A stretch of 64,000 bases of DNA from contig JAWLHA010000010.1 in NCBI GenBank assembly GCA_041690535.1, positions 24,025-88,024 on the forward strand, in the 5' to 3' direction. The notes beneath the pieces are model-generated. The model was not told the DNA's origin, did no database searches, and saw only the letters and a list, made by a program, of their open reading frames with translations. The stretch is from JAWLHA01 sp041690535 (lineage in GTDB: Bacteria; Pseudomonadota; Gammaproteobacteria; Thiohalomonadales; Thiohalomonadaceae). The position numbers and the translations under genes were made by a program. Position 1 is the first letter of the stretch. Every line of letters starts with the position of its first letter. This document shows, in pieces, positions 16,648-26,045 of the stretch.

Positions 16648-18450
16648 TCACTCCCCCGGCGCTCGCCTGACCGCCACTCCCGCCTCGTTCAGCATCCTCA
16701 CCCCCGCCCTTGACGCAGCCTTTGCAGCTTCCGTCTCCCCCTGCCAACCCAACCACTCGCCCAGTCTCAGCAGGCTCACCCCCCTGAACTGCGCCGAGGC
16801 CCACACCTCGTTTTCGGTGGCCGTGCGATAAACCGCGATCAATAGGGGAAGCTGTGGCCAACGGCGCTCCACCTGCGGTCCCAGCAGATACAGCTGGTTG
16901 GCCGTGCGATGGCCGATGGGATAGAGGGTCAGCCGACGCGTCAACTCATCGACCACCTCAGTGGGAATTGGCCGGGCGGCGCTGGCCGCCACGGCGAGGT
17001 ACTGAAGCAAGGGAGCCGCTTCCCGCCTGTCGTGCTCCGCAGCCTGCAGGAAGGGAAAGAGGGCCTCCTCGGGCCGGCCGGCCTCGGCCAGGGTGATGCC
17101 GGCGAAGGCCCAGGCCCGCCCCGATTCGGGGTGCCGGCTCAACTCCCACCCCGCCAGGGTGAAGGCATCCTTCCAAGAGGTAACCCGTTCGCCCGTCTGT
17201 CCGGCCAGGTAGATCACGAACACCCCCAGGAACGCCACTCGAAGTAACGGCCGGGATGTCGTATGAGCGGTCCAGCGGGCCAGGGTATAGCCAAGGGGGA
17301 ACAGCAGCCCAAACGCGGCCAGATAGTTGCGGTGTTCGAACACCAGTTCCAACTGGATCACCGTGGACTCCAGCAGGTGGGCGGCGAAAAACCACAGCAG
17401 CCCGAAGGCCCAGGGCAGGCCAAGGCGCTTGTTGGCGAGCCAAATCGCCGACACCAGCACCCCAACACAACCGAGAACCGCCGCAAGGGTGTGCGGCGGA
17501 GCGAGCCAACCCCGGGAAACGACGAAGTCGTCCTGAAACAGCCCCATACCGTGCAGATCCGGCCAGAGGATCAGCCGGGCGTAGTGGAACAGCACCCTCG
17601 CCTCGGTAAGCAGCCGCTCCCAAAGGGTGAAGTCCCGAAACGGATTACCCGCCGGGTGGACAAGCATCTGCAGCAGCAGGTATCCGACAACCGCCAAGGT
17701 GGGGCCGACGAGGAGCACCCGCAGTATCGCTGCGGGCACACGTCCGGTCCCCTCAGGGAGGCGCCAGCGAAACACCACCGCCTCCACCACCAGCAGAAAG
17801 AAGACCAGCAGGACGCCATTTTCCTTCGACAGGGTAGCGAGCGTCCCGCCCATGGCGATCGCCCCCAGGCACCAGAGCAGACCCGGAGTGGACCGCCAGG
17901 CCAGCTGCCGACGCCCGTGCAGATATGCCAGCATGGCGTACACGGTGAAGAGGGCGACCAGAATGCTCATCCTCTGCACCGAGTAGAGGACGGTGGAGAC
18001 GTGCAGGGGGTGAAGCGCCCACAGGGCCGTGATGAAAAGGGCCGCCCCCCGGTGGAAAGCGGACTGAACCGGGGATCGCTCCAGCGCCCGGAGCAGCTGG
18101 ATGGTGAGCAGGTAAATGCCGGCCGCGGTGACCAGGTGAAGAAGGATGTTGGTGAGTTTGATGGAATAGGCGTCCGTGTTGCCGGCGAAGTGGAAATTGA
18201 GGGCGAACGAACCGACTGCAATGGGGCGCCTCAGCGGTCCTCGCTCGGTGGAGAGAGCGGCCTCCTTCAGCTCCGCCCAACTCAACTCTTTCATCAACAG
18301 GCGGTCATTATGGGTCAGGACCCCATAGTCGTCGAGCAGATAGGGACCATGCGCCCCTGGATAATAGAGCGCCAGCAACACCAGCATTAGCCCCACGGCC
18401 ACCAGGAGGTGCAAACCCAAGGGAGGGGGGATCTTAAGGTGGCTGAACAC
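16648..18450 (-). CDS. Polytopic GT-C-like protein with C-terminal TPR-like region (TMTC/O-glycosyltransferase type)
   Basis: This protein has about 600 residues, roughly ten transmembrane segments in the first 430 and a soluble helical repeat region (about 440-600). The early loop YLLDDYGVLTHND contains the DD pair typical of GT-C enzymes. RGPLRRPIAVGSFALNFHFAG, ALHPLHVSTVLYSVQRMSIL and FEHRNYLAAFG match the TMTC/DUF1736-type family of putative O-mannosyltransferases. It lies on the minus strand between the pilin and mshC, so it may glycosylate a pilin, as TfpW-type enzymes next to pilA do. That is inference. The start is uncertain: I use GTG at 18450, and a TTG at 18501 is possible. Further upstream the frame overlaps mshC on the other strand. 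Confidence 0.75.
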   Translation of the reverse strand: MFSHLKIPPPLGLHLLVAVGLMLVLLALYYPGAHGPYLLDDYGVLTHNDRLLMKELSWAELKEAALSTERGPLRRPIAVGSFALNFHFAGNTDAYSIKLTNILLHLVTAAGIYLLTIQLLRALERSPVQSAFHRGAALFITALWALHPLHVSTVLYSVQRMSILVALFTVYAMLAYLHGRRQLAWRSTPGLLWCLGAIAMGGTLATLSKENGVLLVFFLLVVEAVVFRWRLPEGTGRVPAAILRVLLVGPTLAVVGYLLLQMLVHPAGNPFRDFTLWERLLTEARVLFHYARLILWPDLHGMGLFQDDFVVSRGWLAPPHTLAAVLGCVGVLVSAIWLANKRLGLPWAFGLLWFFAAHLLESTVIQLELVFEHRNYLAAFGLLFPLGYTLARWTAHTTSRPLLRVAFLGVFVIYLAGQTGERVTSWKDAFTLAGWELSRHPESGRAWAFAGITLAEAGRPEEALFPFLQAAEHDRREAAPLLQYLAVAASAARPIPTEVVDELTRRLTLYPIGHRTANQLYLLGPQVERRWPQLPLLIAVYRTATENEVWASAQFRGVSLLRLGEWLGWQGETEAAKAASRAGVRMLNEAGVAVRRAPGE

Positions 18451-18556
18451 GGGAATGTCTTGAGGAGTAGTCGGCGAGTGAATGGCTCGGGGTGTTGACA
18501 ATGTACCATTGTGTGTTCGAATAGCGTAACGACACGCGCCCGGCGAATAGATAGAT

Positions 18557-18991
18557 ATGAACCAGCATATCGACGGCTTCTCCTTTCTCGAGTTGGTCCT
18601 CGTTCTGGTCATCCTCGGCATTCTCGCCGCAACGGTTCTGCCGCGTCTCCAGGATACCGGTCCCGTGGAGATGCGGGCCACGCAGGACCGACTTGTCGCG
18701 GCTGTGCGCTATGCACAACAGACCGCCATGCGCAAAGGCCCCGATGCCAACGTCTCCTTCATCATGAAGGACAACGTCTACCGAATAGAGATCGACGGCA
18801 CCCCCATGCGTCTGCCCACAGGCTCCTATTCAGAATCCCTCCCTGGGGGCGTTTCGGTGGGGGATATCACCGTGGGCTACACCTCGCTGGGCAATACCAC
18901 GGCGGGAGGCCTCGTAACCCTGACTCTGAGCGCGTCGGGCGGCACCCGGCAAATCTGTATCGAGGTCTCGGGCTATGCGCATCAGTGCTGA
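18557..18991 (+). CDS. mshC: MSHA minor pseudopilin MshC-like
   Basis: This 144-residue prepilin has the leader MNQHIDG and the mature start FSFLELVLVLVILGILAATV, with Glu5 and the hydrophobic assembly helix. RLVAAVRYAQQTAMRKG is the conserved segment that follows the helix in GspH/FimT-type minor pilins. Two cysteines close the C-terminus (ICIEVSGYAHQC). It opens the minor-pilin run mshC-D-O-P-Q and overlaps mshD by 17 bases. It diverges from the glycosyltransferase-like gene, so the shared interval about 18451-18556 probably holds both promoters. Confidence 0.85.
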   Translation: MNQHIDGFSFLELVLVLVILGILAATVLPRLQDTGPVEMRATQDRLVAAVRYAQQTAMRKGPDANVSFIMKDNVYRIEIDGTPMRLPTGSYSESLPGGVSVGDITVGYTSLGNTTAGGLVTLTLSASGGTRQICIEVSGYAHQC

Positions 18992-19532
18992 TTCCGGCCA
19001 AGTGGAAAGGCGTGCGCAAGGAGGCTTCACCCTGGTCGAGGTGATATTCACCATGCTGGTGATTTCCGTCGCCCTGGCCGGCCTGATGCTGGCGGTGACA
19101 GGGCCAGTGGCCCGAAGCGCCGATCCGCTGCTGCAGATAAAGGCAATGGAGCTGGGCCAGGCGATGTTGGATGAAATCCTGCCGCGCAAGTTCGACGAGA
19201 ACACCCCCGAGGGCGGCCTCCCGCGTTGCGGCTCCAGTGATATCAACAGCGTCACCTGTACCCTCGAGTCCGGATTCGGCACCGACGCGGGAGAGACCAA
19301 CCGAGACGCCTACGACGATGTGGACGACTTTCACGGCATCGATGATTCTCCGCCCCGGGATGCTACCGGCGTGGAACGCGCCGGCTACGCCAACTTTCGC
19401 GTGCAGGTCACGGTGAGCTATGCCGGAGCGGATCTCGGGCTTACCGCCACTGAGGCGAAGCGCATCCTGGTCACGGTCACCACTCCCGGCAAACAGGCGT
19501 ACACCTTCAGCGCCTACCGAGCGAACTTCTAA
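18975..19532 (+). CDS. mshD: MSHA minor pseudopilin MshD-like
   Basis: This 185-residue protein has a longer basic leader ending GG before FTLVEVIFTMLVISVALAGL, a GspI/PilV-type prepilin N-terminus. The segment QIKAMELGQAMLDEILPRKFDENTPEGG is characteristic of MshD. The start overlaps the end of mshC by 17 bases, suggesting coupled translation. It probably primes or caps pilus assembly together with the neighbouring minor pilins. Confidence 0.85.
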   Translation: MRISADSGQVERRAQGGFTLVEVIFTMLVISVALAGLMLAVTGPVARSADPLLQIKAMELGQAMLDEILPRKFDENTPEGGLPRCGSSDINSVTCTLESGFGTDAGETNRDAYDDVDDFHGIDDSPPRDATGVERAGYANFRVQVTVSYAGADLGLTATEAKRILVTVTTPGKQAYTFSAYRANF

Positions 19533-19538
19533 GGCTTG

Positions 19539-20315
19539 ATGATGAGGGGCGCCCACGGATTCTCACTCATAGAGCTGGTGCTGGTCATGGTCGTTCTTGG
19601 CGTGCTGGCAACCGGAACAGTGTCGTACATCGTCGGCAGCATGGAGTCTTACGTGGACACCGCCCGCCGCGACCAGCTGGTTGCCGAAGGGCGCATGGCC
19701 GTGGAGCGCATCGCACGGGAGCTGCGCACTGCCCATCCGAGTTCCATCCGCTTCAGCCCGGCCAACGCCGCCTGCCTGGAGTTTCTCCCCATTCTTGGCT
19801 CCGGCAGCTACAACGTGCAGGGCACGGCCGGCACCAATGCGCTGCCGGTGGCGAACAAGTCCGCCGACAAGTTCGACACCTACGCACTGACGGTTGTCCC
19901 TGTCGCCGGGCAGTGGGTGATAGTGGGGGCGCGCGATCCCTACACCGCGGGCAACCCGGCCTCCCGCGCTACGGTCACCTCCACCAGCACGACAGGCGGT
20001 GTTACCACAATCATCCTGGATGGGCAGTATACGTTTGAGACTTCTCCCGCACGTCGCGTCTATGTGGCGGGGGGCCCGGTGGCATTCTGTATCGCCGGCA
20101 ACGAGCTGCGGCGCTACAGCAGCTATACCATCGGCGCGAACCCCAATACGGGCACCGGCACACTGCTCGCCCAGGAGCTTGGCGCCGGGTCCAACATGAC
20201 GGTCAACGGTGCCGCTTTGGGGCGCAACAGCCTGGTCCAGGCCGCACTCATCCTGTCGCGGGACGACGAATCGGTGACCCTCCGACATGAAATCCAGGTG
20301 CGCAATGTCCCGTAG
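19539..20315 (+). CDS. mshO: MSHA minor pseudopilin MshO-like
   Basis: This roughly 258-residue protein has a short leader (MMRGAHG) and the mature start FSLIELVLVMVVLGVLATG. RMAVERIARELRTAHPSSIRF follows, the pattern of GspJ/PilW-type pseudopilins and MshO. Two adjacent ATG codons (19539, 19542) are possible starts, and a TTG at 19536 is less likely. A TAAGG sequence from the mshD stop region serves as a weak ribosome-binding site. It overlaps mshP by 11 bases. Confidence 0.85.
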   Translation: MMRGAHGFSLIELVLVMVVLGVLATGTVSYIVGSMESYVDTARRDQLVAEGRMAVERIARELRTAHPSSIRFSPANAACLEFLPILGSGSYNVQGTAGTNALPVANKSADKFDTYALTVVPVAGQWVIVGARDPYTAGNPASRATVTSTSTTGGVTTIILDGQYTFETSPARRVYVAGGPVAFCIAGNELRRYSSYTIGANPNTGTGTLLAQELGAGSNMTVNGAALGRNSLVQAALILSRDDESVTLRHEIQVRNVP

Positions 20316-20718
20316 CCAAAGACGCTGCGGGCAGCGTGGCATGAGTCTGGTGGCGGCCCTGTTCGCCCTGGTGTTCATCGCACTAATCGGCTCGGCCATG
20401 GTGCAGATCTCCATGGGCAGCCATGTCTCGGCCACCGATGAAACGCTCTCAACCCGCGCCTTTTACGCGGCCGAGTCCGGCGCACAGTATGGGTTGAATC
20501 GGCTGTTTCCCCTTGACGGTTCGGCAGGCAGCTGCAGCGGCAGCGTCAATTTGAGCTTCACGACGGACGGTTTACTCGGTTGTAACGCCACGGTCGAGTG
20601 CGCCGACGCAGGAGACTACGAGGGCTACCGGCATTACAACCTCACCAGCACGGGACGCTGCGGGACCGGGCCGGAAGCGGCCGTGCGGAAGGTTGAGGTC
20701 GGGGCGCGGCAACTCTAG
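20305..20718 (+). CDS. mshP: MSHA biogenesis protein MshP-like (PilX-N type)
   Basis: This 137-residue protein has the PilX/MshP N-terminus QRGMSLVAALFALVFIALIG, one hydrophobic helix, and STRAFYAAESGAQYGLNRLF, the segment that follows the helix in this family. The C-terminal half holds several cysteines (SCSGS, GCNATVEC, GRCG). The ATG at 20305 overlaps the mshO stop by 11 bases. An alternative in-frame ATG lies at 20287. It is followed closely by mshQ. Confidence 0.82.
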   Translation: MSRSQRRCGQRGMSLVAALFALVFIALIGSAMVQISMGSHVSATDETLSTRAFYAAESGAQYGLNRLFPLDGSAGSCSGSVNLSFTTDGLLGCNATVECADAGDYEGYRHYNLTSTGRCGTGPEAAVRKVEVGARQL

Positions 20719-20735
20719 AGAAGACAGGAACGCAC

Positions 20736-23700
20736 ATGGGTTTCGAAGTGCTGAGTGGATACAGACGGCTGGGACATGGGCTGGTGGTGCTGGCCGCCTG
20801 GGTAGTGCTCCTGTTCAGCGCAGCCGTTCAGCCTGCCCTGGCTGACTGTTCACCCTATCTCGGCAAGGCCACCATCAATGAGCTGTTTCGCCTGAGCCGC
20901 GGGGGAAATGAGCTGGCCTTCACGGAGGTGAAGCGACTGGACCCGACCATCGGCAGCGACATCTATCACGGCTGGACGGTTCAGCTCTGTCATCCCACCA
21001 CCGGCTGCAAACAGGCCTCTTTGGCCAATGCTACGGAAAGCCTCCCGTGGATGATCCTGGATCAGGATCAAATCAGCCACCACTACTACGACTTACGCTA
21101 CGGCATGGATGTCATTTTGCAGGACGCCAACGGGGCCATCATTGATTATCTCTCTGTGGCCAACTGGACCAGCGATGCAGACCTGCTGACCGCCTGTGAT
21201 TACTTGTACGACATCACGGCCAACGAGCTGCAGGTCAATACCTTCGACGTGAACCGCCAGGCCGACGGCACGGGCACCTGGAGCTATTCGAGCGGAAATT
21301 CCGGGGATGACTCCGCCAATGACACGAATGACCCCACGGCCGATCCGGACGCCCCCACCCTGACGCTCTCTCCCACGGTCACGGTAAGCCAAGGCGAGGC
21401 GGCGACGCTGACACTCACCCTGTCGGAACCGGCCGGGCCACTGGGGGTCACCGCCTTTCTGATGGTCTATGACGGAACCGCCCGCATGGGGGTGGACTAC
21501 GCGGTGATTCCCGTGCTGCCAATCCCGGTCAATATTCTGGCCGGCCAAACCAGCGGCTCCACGCTGATTCCTACTCTCCACTCCGGGGCAATGGTGGATC
21601 GCGAGTTCTATGTCATCGTTTCGAGCGCATTGGGAGCAGTGACCGTCGGCCAATTCGCTACGGTCACCATTCGCGGCCTGTATGCCCCCACCCACTTCGC
21701 CATCGAACACGACGGCAGTGCGGTGAACTGCCAGGCCGAGCCGATCACCATCACCGCCCACGACAGCGCCCATAACCCTTTCACAGCCTTTACCGGGACG
21801 ATTACCCTGACGACCAGCACGGCACACGGCGACTGGGAGGTGATCACCGGAGCAGGCACCCTGAACAACGCCACAGCGGATGATGGCTGGGCCACCTACA
21901 CCTATCACCCCAACGACAATGGGCAGGTCGTCCTCGGGCTGCGGAACACCCACGTGGAGACGGTGAACATCCACGTTACGGCCGGCGCCCTTGGCGAGGA
22001 TCCCACGGAAGATGCCGATCTCGTGTTCGCACGTTCCGGATTCAATTTCCTCGCCGATGGAACCCGAAACGCCATCGCCACCCAAATCGCGGGCAAACCC
22101 TCCAGCATTGCCCCCGGGTCGCAGCTTATCGAACTGCAGGCAGTGCACACCAGCGACGAGACCGGGGCCTGCGAGGCGGCACTGACAGGCAGCACCAACA
22201 TCTCCCTGGCGTTCGAGTGCATCGACCCTGCCGGCTGTTCGAGCCGCCTCCTCACCGTGAACGAAAATCCGGTGGGGCGCAATGACGCGGGTACCGGCAG
22301 CCTCAGCTACGCGACGGTTCCACTGGATTTCGGTGATGCCACCGACGCCACCGCTCCGCTGGTGATCGCCTACCCCGAGGTCGGAAAAATCAAGCTGCAC
22401 GCGCGACATGTACTCTCACCCTCGGGAGAGCCCATGTTAGGGGCGAGCAACGAGTTCGTGGTGCGCCCCTTCGCCCTGCATGTGACCGCTACCGGCAATC
22501 CAGGTGCGACAGACGCGGGGGGCGCCGTCTTTACCACCGCCGGCGCCGACTTCACTGTGGGCGTCAAGGCCGTCCTTTGGGAACAGGGCGATGATCTCGA
22601 CGGCGACGGGGTGGCGGACGGTCACGGGGCGGGCAATGACGATCCAGGCGACAACGCCGATCTCGCCAACAATCCGGCGGCGCTCAACTTCGGCCTCGAG
22701 ACCACTGCCGAGCAGATCCTTCTATCGAGCCGGCTCATTCAGCCTACGGGGAGCACCGATCCAGGCCTTGTAGGCACGCTCGGCATCGCTTCATTCGCCT
22801 CCGGAAGCGGCAGCACTACCGTGCGGTTCCACGAAGTCGGCATCATTGAACTCGCCGCCAAGATCGCCGACGACAACTATCTGGGGATCGGCACCGCCGC
22901 CACGGCCAACATCGGCGGCAAGTCCGGCTACGTGGGGCGGTTCACCCCCGCGCGCCTCGGGGTCACCGACAACACACCCGTGCAGCGCTGGAGGGGAGGC
23001 GAGGCCTACCGTTTCGGCGACACGGTGATCCCCACCGTCGAGAACGGCCACTACTACCGCGCGGTCCAGGCCGGCACGAGTGCCGCTGTCGGTGGTGAGC
23101 CCACCTGGCCCACCGACGGGGGAGTGGTCAGCGACAATGGCCTGGTGTGGAAGGATCAGGGGACGTTACCCGCCGTCAGCCTCCGCAACTGGGAGGCGGG
23201 CACGGCTTACGGTACCGGCCAGTATGTCCTTCCCACCCTTTACAACGGCCACTTCTACCAGGCCACCACCAGCGGGGTCGCCGGGGCCACCGAGCCCGAC
23301 TGGCCAACCGATGGCACCAGCGTGGCCGACGGGGGAGTGCTCTGGACCGACATGGGTGCCATCAGTTCGGCGCACGACAACGGGCTTTCGCTGGCTCCCC
23401 TGCTGGCTTGGCTGAATGACGGCGCAACTCCGGCAGCGTTCAGTTACTTCGGGCAGAACTTCGGTTTCCGGCAGAACCACGAGCCGGCCCTTACCGTGCA
23501 AGGGCTGGACACGCAAGGCAGTATCACTCGCAACTACGACGGAACCTTCTGGAAACTCAATCGCCCTCTCTCAGGCAGAACCGTCACGAATCGCGCCACC
23601 ACTCGGGGGGCGGTGACCGTCACCCATACCCTGGGGGCCGCGGCCACTGTAGCCAACACCAGCGCCTCTCCCCCCGCGACGCCCTACGACGGCACAGGAA

Positions 23701-24422
23701 CACTGACCATCTCCGGGGATGAATTCGCCTACGGCAAGCCCGATGATGGGGACGACACTAACGGTAGTCCCGATCCCGAGCCACCGGTGGAGGCCGCACT
23801 CGAGCTCGCGCTAGCCCCAAGCGATCTCACCGACAGCGATGGGGTGTGCTTCGATTTCAACACCGACGGAGTTTGTGACGGTTACCGCAGCTTCTCCCCC
23901 CTGCGGGGGACCGAACTGCGCTTCGGGCGGCTGGTCTTCGAGGATGCGTTTGGCTCGGAGCTGCAGCACTTAGCAGTCCCGCTTCACGTCCAGTACTGGG
24001 AGGACGACCAGGCCGGCTTCGTGCTGAACGCCGACGATATCACCACCACAGGCGTGACCCTCACCCTGCGCGACCCCGATCCGACCTACACACTGCTCCC
24101 CGGTGATACCTGCGCCTGGGACACGAACGGGGCAAGCGGGATCGGCTGCGACCCGGTCGCCGAGCCCATCCCATCACTGGTGCTGGACTATCAGGAGCCG
24201 CCAGACATGGCCGACCTCGAGGGACGCTTCAACGTGTGGTTGAAGGCGCCGGGCAAGCGGGGGAGCCTGCAAGTGGGGGTGACTGCGATGCCCGCCTGGC
24301 TCCACTACGATTGGGATGAGGACGCCACCACGGGGGAGAGTGCCCCCAGAGACGCCACCGTGACCTTTGGGCGTTACCGGGGTAACGACCGGGTGATCTA
24401 CTGGCGCGAGGTCTTCAACTGA
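20736..24422 (+). CDS. mshQ: Large MSHA-locus exported protein MshQ-like, with Calx-beta and two inserted repeat modules
   Basis: This 1228-residue protein has a signal peptide ending around QPALA (residue 36). After it comes a DCSPYLGKATINELF region resembling lamin-tail-like MshQ N-termini, and a Calx-beta-type domain at about residues 205-320. A long beta-rich region typical of MshQ/DUF6701 proteins fills the rest. Residues 747-878 hold two tandem modules of about 62 residues with the pattern GxAYxxGxxVxPTxxNGHxYxA and EPxWPTDG, like modules seen in phage and carbohydrate-binding proteins. It lies 17 bp after mshP and ends the locus. The likely role is a surface or tip protein of the pilus (adhesin-like), by inference from position and architecture. 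Confidence 0.82.
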   Translation: MGFEVLSGYRRLGHGLVVLAAWVVLLFSAAVQPALADCSPYLGKATINELFRLSRGGNELAFTEVKRLDPTIGSDIYHGWTVQLCHPTTGCKQASLANATESLPWMILDQDQISHHYYDLRYGMDVILQDANGAIIDYLSVANWTSDADLLTACDYLYDITANELQVNTFDVNRQADGTGTWSYSSGNSGDDSANDTNDPTADPDAPTLTLSPTVTVSQGEAATLTLTLSEPAGPLGVTAFLMVYDGTARMGVDYAVIPVLPIPVNILAGQTSGSTLIPTLHSGAMVDREFYVIVSSALGAVTVGQFATVTIRGLYAPTHFAIEHDGSAVNCQAEPITITAHDSAHNPFTAFTGTITLTTSTAHGDWEVITGAGTLNNATADDGWATYTYHPNDNGQVVLGLRNTHVETVNIHVTAGALGEDPTEDADLVFARSGFNFLADGTRNAIATQIAGKPSSIAPGSQLIELQAVHTSDETGACEAALTGSTNISLAFECIDPAGCSSRLLTVNENPVGRNDAGTGSLSYATVPLDFGDATDATAPLVIAYPEVGKIKLHARHVLSPSGEPMLGASNEFVVRPFALHVTATGNPGATDAGGAVFTTAGADFTVGVKAVLWEQGDDLDGDGVADGHGAGNDDPGDNADLANNPAALNFGLETTAEQILLSSRLIQPTGSTDPGLVGTLGIASFASGSGSTTVRFHEVGIIELAAKIADDNYLGIGTAATANIGGKSGYVGRFTPARLGVTDNTPVQRWRGGEAYRFGDTVIPTVENGHYYRAVQAGTSAAVGGEPTWPTDGGVVSDNGLVWKDQGTLPAVSLRNWEAGTAYGTGQYVLPTLYNGHFYQATTSGVAGATEPDWPTDGTSVADGGVLWTDMGAISSAHDNGLSLAPLLAWLNDGATPAAFSYFGQNFGFRQNHEPALTVQGLDTQGSITRNYDGTFWKLNRPLSGRTVTNRATTRGAVTVTHTLGAAATVANTSASPPATPYDGTGTLTISGDEFAYGKPDDGDDTNGSPDPEPPVEAALELALAPSDLTDSDGVCFDFNTDGVCDGYRSFSPLRGTELRFGRLVFEDAFGSELQHLAVPLHVQYWEDDQAGFVLNADDITTTGVTLTLRDPDPTYTLLPGDTCAWDTNGASGIGCDPVAEPIPSLVLDYQEPPDMADLEGRFNVWLKAPGKRGSLQVGVTAMPAWLHYDWDEDATTGESAPRDATVTFGRYRGNDRVIYWREVFN

Positions 24423-24638
24423 ATTAAGCCAAGTTTCGCCGCGGCGGCTGGCCACCAGAGAGAGTCTTTGGAACTGCGCGCTACAGCTCCTTGACCTTTT
24501 CGCTGTTGCGCGTACGACTTTTCGGTGGTCTTGCTGCAAACATTTCGGACGTTGAAGGACGACATCGAGGATTGAAGGCTGCTCGGGTCGGCTTTAGCAA
24601 GCTTCCGCCGTACCGAGACAGAATGAGCGGCAGAACCG
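24423..24638. other. Interval between mshQ and ntrC; nothing convincing seen
   Basis: This 216-bp stretch separates the convergent ends of mshQ and ntrC. I see no gene, clear terminator hairpin or copy of the window's dispersed repeats in it. Confidence 0.4.
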
Positions 24639-26045
24639 CTAGGACTCCTCCATCGCCAACTCCTTGATCTTCCGCGTCAGGGTGTTGCGCCCCCACCCCA
24701 GCAGCCGCGCGGCGTCCTGGCGGTGGCCGCCGGTGCGACACAGTGCGGCGGTGATCATGACCCGCTCGAACGCCGGCACCGCCGTCTCGAGGATCCCCAC
24801 CTCGCCGGCGGCCAGGCGCTGCTCCGCCCACCGCTGCAGCGGCTCGAGCCAATCCACGTCGGGGCCGGCGGCGACCTCGGTATCGCGCAGTTCGGGGGGC
24901 AGGTCCTCCAGGTGGATCTCCTGACCGGGTGACATGACGGTGAGCCAGCGGCAGGTATTCTCCAGCTGGCGCACATTGCCCGGCCAGTCGAGGGTCATCA
25001 GGTAGCGCTCGGTGGGCGAGTCGAGCCGCTTGGGCTCCACGTTGAGCTCCTCCGCCGCGCGCTTGAGGAAGTGGTCCAGCAGGAGCGCCACGTCCTCCCG
25101 CCGCTCTCGGAGGGAAGGGATATGGATGCGAATGACATTGAGGCGGTGGAACAGATCCTCGCGGAACAGCCCATCCTTCACCCGCTGCTCCAGGTTCTGG
25201 TGGGTGGCGGCGATGATGCGCACGTCCACCTTGACCGGGCTGTGGCCGCCGACCCGGTAGAATTCCCCATCGGCGAGCACGCGCAGCAGCCGGGTCTGCA
25301 ACTCCGCCGGCATATCGCCGATCTCGTCAAGGAAGAGGGTGCCGCCGTTGGCCTGCTCGAAGCGGCCCTGGCGGGTGGCGTTGGCCCCGGTGAAGGCCCC
25401 CCGCTCGTGGCCGAAGAGTTCCGACTCCAACAGGTCGCGAGGTATGGCCGCCATGTTCAGGGCGATGAAAGGTTTGGCCGCCCGGGGGCTGTGGCGGTGC
25501 AGGGCGTGCGCCACCAGCTCCTTGCCGGTGCCCGATTCGCCATTGATGAGCACGGTGATGTTGGAGCGCGACAACCGACCGATGGCCCGGAACACCTCCT
25601 GCATGGAGGGGGCCTCGCCGATGATTTCGGGGGCCTCCTGGGGCGGGGTTTTCTGCACCGACCCCAGGCGATCGTTGCGGTGGGCGACGGCGCGGCGGGC
25701 CAGCTCCACCGCTTCGTCCACGTCGAAGGGCTTGGGCAGGTACTCGAACGCCCCGCCCTGATAGGCGGAGACCGCACTGTCCAGGTCCGAGTGAGCGGTC
25801 ATGATGATCACCGGGAGATGGGGGTGGGCGGCGGTGATCTCCCCCAACAGCTCGAGGCCGCTCCTTCCCGGCATGCGGATGTCGGTGATGATCGCGTCGG
25901 GCTCCTCGCGGCGCAGGGCGCGCAAGGCGCCGTCGGCCTCTTCGAAACTGGTCACCGCCATGTCGGCCTGCTTGAGCGCCTTCTCGAGCACCCAGCGAAT
26001 GGAGCGGTCGTCATCGATGATCCAGATCTTGGCTCGCTCGTTCAT
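24639..26045 (-). CDS. ntrC: Nitrogen regulation response regulator NtrC
   Basis: This 468-residue sigma-54 activator has a receiver domain with the phospho-acceptor Asp55 (ITDIRMPG), an AAA+ domain and a Fis-type HTH. The AAA+ domain has Walker A GESGTGKE and the sigma-54-contacting GAFTGA loop. The HTH contains GGHRQDAARLLGWGRNTLTRKIKEL at the C-terminus. Phosphorylated by NtrB, it activates sigma-54 promoters under nitrogen limitation. Two well-formed sites stand upstream of glnA in this window. Its start overlaps the ntrB stop by four bases. Together with ntrB, the DUF4124 gene and glnA it makes up the conserved nitrogen-control cluster. Confidence 0.97.
   Translation of the reverse strand: MNERAKIWIIDDDRSIRWVLEKALKQADMAVTSFEEADGALRALRREEPDAIITDIRMPGRSGLELLGEITAAHPHLPVIIMTAHSDLDSAVSAYQGGAFEYLPKPFDVDEAVELARRAVAHRNDRLGSVQKTPPQEAPEIIGEAPSMQEVFRAIGRLSRSNITVLINGESGTGKELVAHALHRHSPRAAKPFIALNMAAIPRDLLESELFGHERGAFTGANATRQGRFEQANGGTLFLDEIGDMPAELQTRLLRVLADGEFYRVGGHSPVKVDVRIIAATHQNLEQRVKDGLFREDLFHRLNVIRIHIPSLRERREDVALLLDHFLKRAAEELNVEPKRLDSPTERYLMTLDWPGNVRQLENTCRWLTVMSPGQEIHLEDLPPELRDTEVAAGPDVDWLEPLQRWAEQRLAAGEVGILETAVPAFERVMITAALCRTGGHRQDAARLLGWGRNTLTRKIKELAMEES

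Noticed and set aside
24481..24852. Open frame overlapping the end of ntrC on the same strand
   Set aside because: It is out of frame with ntrC and most of it lies inside ntrC coding sequence; the part beyond has no recognisable motif.
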